DNA of 9,723 nt. Origin: Pseudomonadota bacterium (lineage in GTDB: Bacteria; Pseudomonadota; Alphaproteobacteria; Rhizobiales; Hyphomicrobiaceae). The stretch spans positions 1 through 9,723 of the forward strand of contig JAEZHL010000218.1 in assembly GCA_023416575.1 (NCBI GenBank), given 5' to 3'. A model generated the notes under the pieces. The model did not search any database, was not told the DNA's origin, and was given only the letters and a program-made list of their open reading frames with translations. Positions 6,472 through 9,723 of this stretch are shown piece by piece (positions within the stretch are counted from its first letter, which is position 1; every line of letters starts with the position of its first letter). Position numbers and translations under genes: made by a program.

Positions 6472-7701
6472 TCAGGAAGCAATGCGCCGGAGGGCGCGCG
6501 AGAGCCGTGCCGCCGCTTCCGACAGCTCGGCATCGGTGGCGTTGAGCGGCGGCAGAAGTCGCAGGACGTTGTCGCCAGCTGTGACCGCGAGCAACTTCTC
6601 AGCCGTGCAGGCCTTGATCACGTCCCCGGCAGGCACTTTGAGCTTGATCCCAGTGAGCAAGCCGAGGCCCCGGATTTCCTCCACGGCATCGGGGTGCTCA
6701 TCTTGCACACGCGCGAGTTCCTGCTTCAGGCGCAACGCCTTCTGCTGGACCGCTTCGAGGAAGCCGGCCTCGAGCACGACATCGAGGACGGCGTTCCCGA
6801 CGGCCATGGCCAGCGGGTTGCCGCCGAACGTCGATCCGTGGGTGCCCGGGACCATGCCCTTCGCCGCTTCCTCGGTCGCGTGGAAGGCGCCGACGGGGAA
6901 GCCGCCGCCGATGCCCTTGGCGATCGCCATCACATCGGGGGTGATGCCGGCCCACTCGTGCGCGAACAGTTTGCCCGTGCGCCCGACGCCGGTTTGCACT
7001 TCATCCAGTATCAAGAGCAGCCCGTGCGCATCGCAGAGCGCGCGCAGGTGCTGGAGATGCTCGACGGGGACGACCCGGATGCCACCTTCGCCCTGCACGG
7101 GCTCGATCATAATGCCCGCGGTCTCGGGACCGATGGTCGCCTCGACGGCGGCCATATCTCCCAGCGGCAGAACATCGAAGCCTGGCATCTGCGGCCCGAA
7201 GCCGTCGAGGTACTTTTCGTTCCCCGCGGCGGCGATGGTGGCCAGTGTGCGCCCGTGGAAGGCGCCCTTAAAGGTGATGATGCGGTTTCGCTCCGGCCGA
7301 CCAGAGACGTGATGATAGCGGCGGGCCAGCTTGATCGCGCCTTCACACGCCTCGGCACCCGAGTTGCTGAAGAAGACCCGGTCGGCGAACGTCAGTGCGC
7401 ACAACCTCTCAGCAAGGCGCTCCTGATCGGCAACACGGTAAAGGTTGGAGGTGTGCCAGAGCTTCTGCGCCTGCTCGGTCAATGCCGCCACGAGTTTGGG
7501 ATGCGCGTGCCCGAGTGCGTTGACCGCGACGCCGCTCGCAAAATCCAGATAGCGCTCGCCGGTGGTGGAGATCAGCCACGAGCCTTCGCCTCGCTCGAAT
7601 ACCACGTCCTGGCGTGCGTAAGTGCCCATGACGGCGGGCGACGGGCCGGTGGACAGCGTCGAGGCAGCATTCCGGTTCATGGCCGGCGCGGGCTGCGACA
7701 T
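6472..7701 (-). CDS. argD: Acetylornithine aminotransferase
   Basis: This 409-residue class-III, PLP-dependent aminotransferase converts N-acetylglutamate semialdehyde and glutamate to N-acetylornithine and 2-oxoglutarate, the fourth step of arginine biosynthesis. ArgD enzymes often also act on succinyldiaminopimelate in lysine synthesis. Visible motifs are SNSGAEA (112-118, phosphate binding), KGAFHGRT (145-152), EPVQGEGG (200-207), LDEVQTGVGRTG (232-243, with the Asp contacting the PLP ring nitrogen), the PLP lysine K262 in AIAKGIGGG and HGSTFGGNPLA (288-298). The start at 7701 is favoured by GAAGGAG 8 bases upstream (7710-7716); a Met seven codons in is the alternative. It is the first gene of the argD-argF-hslO group. 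A terminator-like hairpin stands 27 bases before the start, with a possible promoter behind it. Class-III aminotransferases are hard to tell apart, but the argF neighbour supports ArgD. Confidence 0.95.
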   Translation of the reverse strand: MSQPAPAMNRNAASTLSTGPSPAVMGTYARQDVVFERGEGSWLISTTGERYLDFASGVAVNALGHAHPKLVAALTEQAQKLWHTSNLYRVADQERLAERLCALTFADRVFFSNSGAEACEGAIKLARRYHHVSGRPERNRIITFKGAFHGRTLATIAAAGNEKYLDGFGPQMPGFDVLPLGDMAAVEATIGPETAGIMIEPVQGEGGIRVVPVEHLQHLRALCDAHGLLLILDEVQTGVGRTGKLFAHEWAGITPDVMAIAKGIGGGFPVGAFHATEEAAKGMVPGTHGSTFGGNPLAMAVGNAVLDVVLEAGFLEAVQQKALRLKQELARVQDEHPDAVEEIRGLGLLTGIKLKVPAGDVIKACTAEKLLAVTAGDNVLRLLPPLNATDAELSEAAARLSRALRRIAS

Positions 7702-7727
7702 GCGGGCAGCTCCTTCAGGCGAGAAAG

Positions 7728-7756
7728 CAAAAAGAGCCGCCCACTTGTGGCGGCCC
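7728..7756 (-). terminator. Terminator-like hairpin in the argD leader (possible attenuator)
   Basis: Bases 7749-7756 and 7734-7741 form an 8-bp stem (one G-U pair) with a 7-base loop. On the minus strand the stem is followed at once by TTTTT (complement of 7729-7733), the form of an intrinsic terminator. It points toward argD and lies between the candidate promoter and the argD ribosome-binding site. As no gene is seen immediately upstream on this strand, premature termination (attenuation) is the natural reading, though unproven. Confidence 0.6.
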
Positions 7757-7767
7757 AGCGAACACTA

Positions 7768-7797
7768 TGAATACATCTCGCTATCCGCGGCTGTCAA
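7768..7797 (-). promoter_or_regulatory. Candidate promoter of the argD operon
   Basis: On the minus strand a perfect TTGACA (complement of 7792-7797) is followed after 18 bases by TATTCA (complement of 7768-7773), preceded by TG as in an extended -10. The -35 is ideal, the -10 matches only three of six positions and the spacer is one base long. The start point would be near 7761, giving a leader of about 60 bases almost wholly occupied by the hairpin and ribosome-binding site. Confidence 0.5.
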
Positions 7798-7801
7798 CGA
7801 T

Positions 7802-8240
7802 CACTGAATCAAGCTCGTCCAGTGAACATTTCCGCGCACGTCGGCTCACTTCTGCAAACATACAGCGAACTTGGACTTCGCATGTGGCGGGAACGACACG
7901 AATCCCGGCCAATGCAGCCCAGATCGGCCTGCACTGCTTGTGATCTGAAAACTGTATGTTGTACTTTGGCGCTGTCCGCCAGCGACATATGGCGGTGAGT
8001 GTGCCAACGTTGGCATTCTCGGAATTTTCGTTAGAGTGCGAGCTGTTTCCCTCGCGCGCCCAGTTGGCGCCAGTTTCGTCTTGAGTTCCCCCAGTTCCAG
8101 CGTTTGTAACGGCCAAGCTGTGTCATAGGCCTTGCGTTGCACCTCGGTGCGTCTCGCGTGGCCCGTTGCTTGTCCGCTCGCGTTCCGGTGCGCGCCCTCC
8201 GCGGATCGGATGTGATCTGATTCTGCAAGGAGCGACAAGT
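7802..8240. promoter_or_regulatory. Long gene-free region between argD and gcrA
   Basis: No frame here looks like a real protein: the open frames lack recognisable motifs and good ribosome-binding sites. The region is less GC-rich than the genes around it in its left half. It holds GANTC sites at 7806, 7900 and 8219, small inverted repeats (CCGCCA 7976-7981 with TGGCGG 7990-7995), a 14-bp palindrome (8002-8015) and a candidate promoter facing gcrA. A TGTGATCTGA decamer occurs twice (7939-7948 and 8211-8220). It probably carries the gcrA control region; a small RNA cannot be excluded. Confidence 0.5.
8002..8037 (+). promoter_or_regulatory. Candidate gcrA promoter overlapped by a 14-bp palindrome
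   Basis: TGCCAACGTTGGCA (8002-8015) is a perfect 14-bp palindrome. Its right half supplies TTGGCA (8010-8015), five of six matches to the -35 consensus, and 16 bases later TAGAGT (8032-8037) matches four of six -10 positions. A protein bound to the palindrome would cover the -35 box. The start point would be near 8044, leaving a leader of nearly 200 bases before gcrA, which is long. No named operator is recognised. Confidence 0.45.
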
Positions 8241-8801
8241 ATGGGCTGGACCGATGAGCGCGTGGAGCAGCTGAAAAAGCTCTGGGCGGAAGGGCTGAGC
8301 GCCAGCCAGATCGCCGGTCGTCTGGGCGGCGTCACGCGCAATGCCGTGATCGGCAAGGTGCATCGTCTGGGCTTGTCGGGACGAGCCACCACCTCCCGGA
8401 TCAAGAGCCATCGTGCGCGGCCGCGGACGGCTGCACCCGTGACCGTGAAGCGCGCGGCGGTGAAGTCACGTTTCGCCACCGTCGGCAATCCTTCGGTGCG
8501 CTCGCTCTTCGCGGTCGATTCAGTCTACATGCCGCCAGTCGAGGAAGTCGAGATTCCCGCTTCCGAGCGCAAGACGATCCAGGCGCTGACGGAATCGAGC
8601 TGCCGCTGGCCCATTGGCGACCCGCAGAGCGCGGACTTCCATTTCTGCAACAAGAACAAGGTTCCGGGGTTGCCCTACTGCGAAACCCATGCTCGCCGCG
8701 CCTTCCAGCCGCCGCAGCCGCGGCGCCGCGATCGGGAAGTCGGCGAGCCGATGACACCGGCAATTCCGGCACCCCCGACCAAGGATCCGGTCAGCGCCTA
8801 G
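8241..8801 (+). CDS. gcrA: GcrA cell-cycle transcriptional regulator
   Basis: The 186-residue product is GcrA, an alphaproteobacterial regulator that binds the sigma-70 holoenzyme and activates promoters, in Caulobacter mainly those with GANTC sites methylated by CcrM. The N-terminal helix-turn-helix begins MGWTDERVEQLKKLW and runs to GGVTRNAVIGKVHRLGLSGR (29-48), the diagnostic DNA-binding segment. A basic, flexible linker follows (about 50-90). The C-terminal domain that contacts sigma holds SSCRWPIGDP (119-128), FHFCNKNK (133-140) and LPYCETHARRAF (144-155), with the conserved cysteines 121, 136 and 147. A Pro/Arg-rich tail of about 30 residues ends the protein. AAGGAG stands 8 bases before the ATG. 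A GATTC site lies 18 bases upstream, so control by CcrM methylation is conceivable. It stands alone on its strand before bioY, 120 bases away. Confidence 0.97.
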   Translation: MGWTDERVEQLKKLWAEGLSASQIAGRLGGVTRNAVIGKVHRLGLSGRATTSRIKSHRARPRTAAPVTVKRAAVKSRFATVGNPSVRSLFAVDSVYMPPVEEVEIPASERKTIQALTESSCRWPIGDPQSADFHFCNKNKVPGLPYCETHARRAFQPPQPRRRDREVGEPMTPAIPAPPTKDPVSA

Positions 8802-8871
8802 GCGCGGTGACGCGTCTAAGCCGATGGAGAGATTGCCAGCGCCGGTGAGCCATGGCACAGCTGGGGCGATT

Positions 8872-8889
8872 GGCCGTTGATCGACGGCC
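8872..8889 (+). other. Small hairpin in the gcrA-bioY gap
   Basis: GGCCGT (8872-8877) pairs with ACGGCC (8884-8889) around a 6-base loop, 32 bases before the bioY start codon. No T tract follows, so it does not look like the gcrA terminator. I saw no BioR-type TTAT(A/C)(T/G)ATAA box and no other biotin operator in the 120-base gap, and no clear promoter. Confidence 0.3.
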
Positions 8890-8921
8890 TGTGCGTGCAG
8901 CAACATAAAGGGGCACTATTC

Positions 8922-9503
8922 ATGAATTCACGGCCCAACTCGACGCTTGCCGCGGCGCTATGGCCCGAAAGCCAGGGGCACATGCTGCGCCAAGGCGCAA
9001 TGGTGCTCATCGGCACACTGCTGCTGACCGCATCGGCGAAAGTCCAGGTGCCGTTCTGGCCTGTGCCGATGACGATGCAGACGTTCGTCGTGCTCTTTCT
9101 CGGTGCCGCACTCGGGCCTCGCCTCGGCGCGCTTACCGTCCTGCTGTACCTGACCCAGGGCGCGCTTGGCCTACCGGTCTTCGCTGGGACTCCGGAAAAG
9201 GGTCTGGGATTGGCCTATATGGCGGGCCCAACCGGCGGCTACCTCATCGGATTCGTGTTTGGCGCCTTTGTGGTCGGCTGGCTTGCAGAACGGGGCTGGG
9301 ATCGCTCTGTGCCGCGCCTGTTCTGCGCGATGATGCTCGGGCACGTCGTCATCCTTGGCTTGGGCCTCGCATGGCTGGCACCGCTCGTCGGAATGGACAA
9401 GGCTTGGGCCCTCGGTATCGTGCCGTTCTATGCAGCGACCGTATTCAAGACGGCCCTCGGAGCTTTCGCCGTTCCTGCGCTCTGGCGCCTTGCTCAACGC
9501 TGA
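8922..9503 (+). CDS. bioY: Biotin transporter BioY
   Basis: This 193-residue integral membrane protein is BioY, the substrate-binding S component of ECF-type biotin uptake. About six hydrophobic segments can be seen: roughly residues 28-40, 52-65, 70-84, 101-122, 133-153 and 160-185. Family motifs include SAKVQVPFWPVPMTMQT (38-54), GALTVLLYLTQGALGLPVF (69-87) and GPTGGYLIGF (101-110), the most diagnostic BioY block. The start at 8922 is set by AAAGGGG, 8 bases before ATG; an upstream in-frame ATG at 8877 lacks such a site. Some BioY proteins take up biotin alone, others with BioMN; no bioM or bioN is seen here, so a solitary BioY or sharing of an EcfAT module elsewhere is likely. The gene ends in a strong intrinsic terminator. 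Its link to gcrA seems positional only. Confidence 0.96.
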   Translation: MNSRPNSTLAAALWPESQGHMLRQGAMVLIGTLLLTASAKVQVPFWPVPMTMQTFVVLFLGAALGPRLGALTVLLYLTQGALGLPVFAGTPEKGLGLAYMAGPTGGYLIGFVFGAFVVGWLAERGWDRSVPRLFCAMMLGHVVILGLGLAWLAPLVGMDKAWALGIVPFYAATVFKTALGAFAVPALWRLAQR

Positions 9504-9527
9504 GCTGACACCGAGAACAGAATGACG

Positions 9528-9562
9528 ATCGGCGCCGGACCCCCGGCGCCGATTTCTTTTTG
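9528..9562 (+). terminator. Intrinsic terminator after bioY
   Basis: ATCGGCGCCGG (9528-9538) and CCGGCGCCGAT (9543-9553) form a perfect 11-bp stem with the 4-base loop ACCC. It is followed on the + strand by TTCTTTTT. It lies 24 bases after the bioY stop codon. On the minus strand the stem has no comparable T tract, so it serves bioY rather than the gene converging from the right. Confidence 0.92.
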
Positions 9563-9584
9563 GGGCAGGAGTTCGAGCGTGGAT

Positions 9585-9722
9585 CTATGCGGCGCGCCGC
9601 TCGTGACCGCCTCTGCGTGATCCCGCGCTGTCCTCTTCCGACTCCGGGAACGAGATGTAGTCACGCTCGCGTTCGCGGCCATTCCCGGAGTGCCCGCGGC
9701 CTCGCTGCGCAAGCTCGAGCCA
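9585..9722 (-). CDS. C-terminal tail of an unidentified minus-strand gene
   Basis: A minus-strand frame is open from the right edge of the window and stops at TAG (complement of 9585-9587), giving 45 residues. The sequence is strongly charged and looks disordered: WLELAQRGRG at the edge, then an RERERDYISFPESEED segment and an Arg-rich end. I do not recognise a family. The frame is preferred over the overlapping one on the same strand (9494-9712), which would run through the bioY terminator. The choice is supported mainly by its stop just beyond that terminator, so it is tentative. Confidence 0.4.
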   Translation of the reverse strand, partial: WLELAQRGRGHSGNGRERERDYISFPESEEDSAGSRRGGHERRAA

Positions 9723-9723
9723 A

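Noticed and set aside
4779..6545. A 588-codon open frame on the + strand opposite hslO and argF
   Set aside because: It lies antisense to two genes with complete family motifs, crosses their junction and has no recognisable domain. Long antisense frames are expected in GC-rich DNA.
6196..7770. A 524-codon open frame on the + strand opposite argF and argD
   Set aside because: It is antisense to argD, whose catalytic residues are all present, and its product is Arg/Gly/Asp-rich without motifs.
7781..8116. Minus-strand frame of 111 codons in the argD-gcrA gap
   Set aside because: It has no good ribosome-binding site, no recognisable domain, and covers the argD promoter candidate; treated as non-coding.
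8159..8174. Sigma-54-like element (TGGCCC, 5 bases, TTGT) before gcrA
   Set aside because: The -12 element lacks the required GC dinucleotide, and no enhancer-binding protein context is present.
1..9723. Mobile element, CRISPR array, toxin-antitoxin, phage-defence or other novel multi-gene system
   Set aside because: No regularly spaced repeats, terminal inverted repeats with transposase, nuclease or defence motifs were seen; nearly all genes belong to well-known chromosomal families.

Overview
This looks like an ordinary chromosomal stretch of an alphaproteobacterium, most likely in the order Hyphomicrobiales (Rhizobiales). The pointers are a GcrA cell-cycle regulator (an alphaproteobacterial protein), an Hsp20/DUF1150 pair, the C-terminus of an NDUFA9-like complex I accessory protein, an arginine cluster argD-argF next to hslO (Hsp33) and apaG, high G+C, and intact genes throughout. 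I see no transposase, integrase, phage gene, CRISPR array, tRNA or rRNA. I could not recognise the genus.

Left part (1-2065): the end of an NDUFA9-family gene (+) is followed by hairpins. Then come DUF1150 and hsp20, both on the minus strand, apparently one heat-shock transcript: a good sigma-32-type promoter stands about 120 bp upstream of hsp20 and an intrinsic terminator lies after DUF1150. Divergent from hsp20 is an unassigned exported protein with six cysteines.

Middle (2099-5504): an Uup-type ABC-F ATPase (-) is divergent from apaG (+), and apaG converges on hslO (-).

Middle-right (4530-7800): on the minus strand argD, argF and hslO run in that order, with argF and hslO directly abutting (TGA then ATG), so this reads as one operon. 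A promoter-like element and a terminator-like hairpin with a U tract stand before argD and could form an attenuator.

Right part (7800-9723): a gap of about 540 bp without a convincing gene separates argD from gcrA. It holds a 14-bp perfect palindrome overlapping a plausible -35 box, and a GANTC (CcrM) site just before gcrA. Next come gcrA (+), bioY (+) with a textbook terminator, and the tail of a minus-strand gene running off the window.

Functionally the window mixes protein quality control (Hsp20, Hsp33), arginine biosynthesis, ribosome-associated ATPase activity, biotin uptake and cell-cycle transcription. I found no convincing new multi-gene system. The points most worth checking are regulatory (argD leader, gcrA upstream region, hsp20 promoter/leader) plus the uncharacterised six-cysteine protein.
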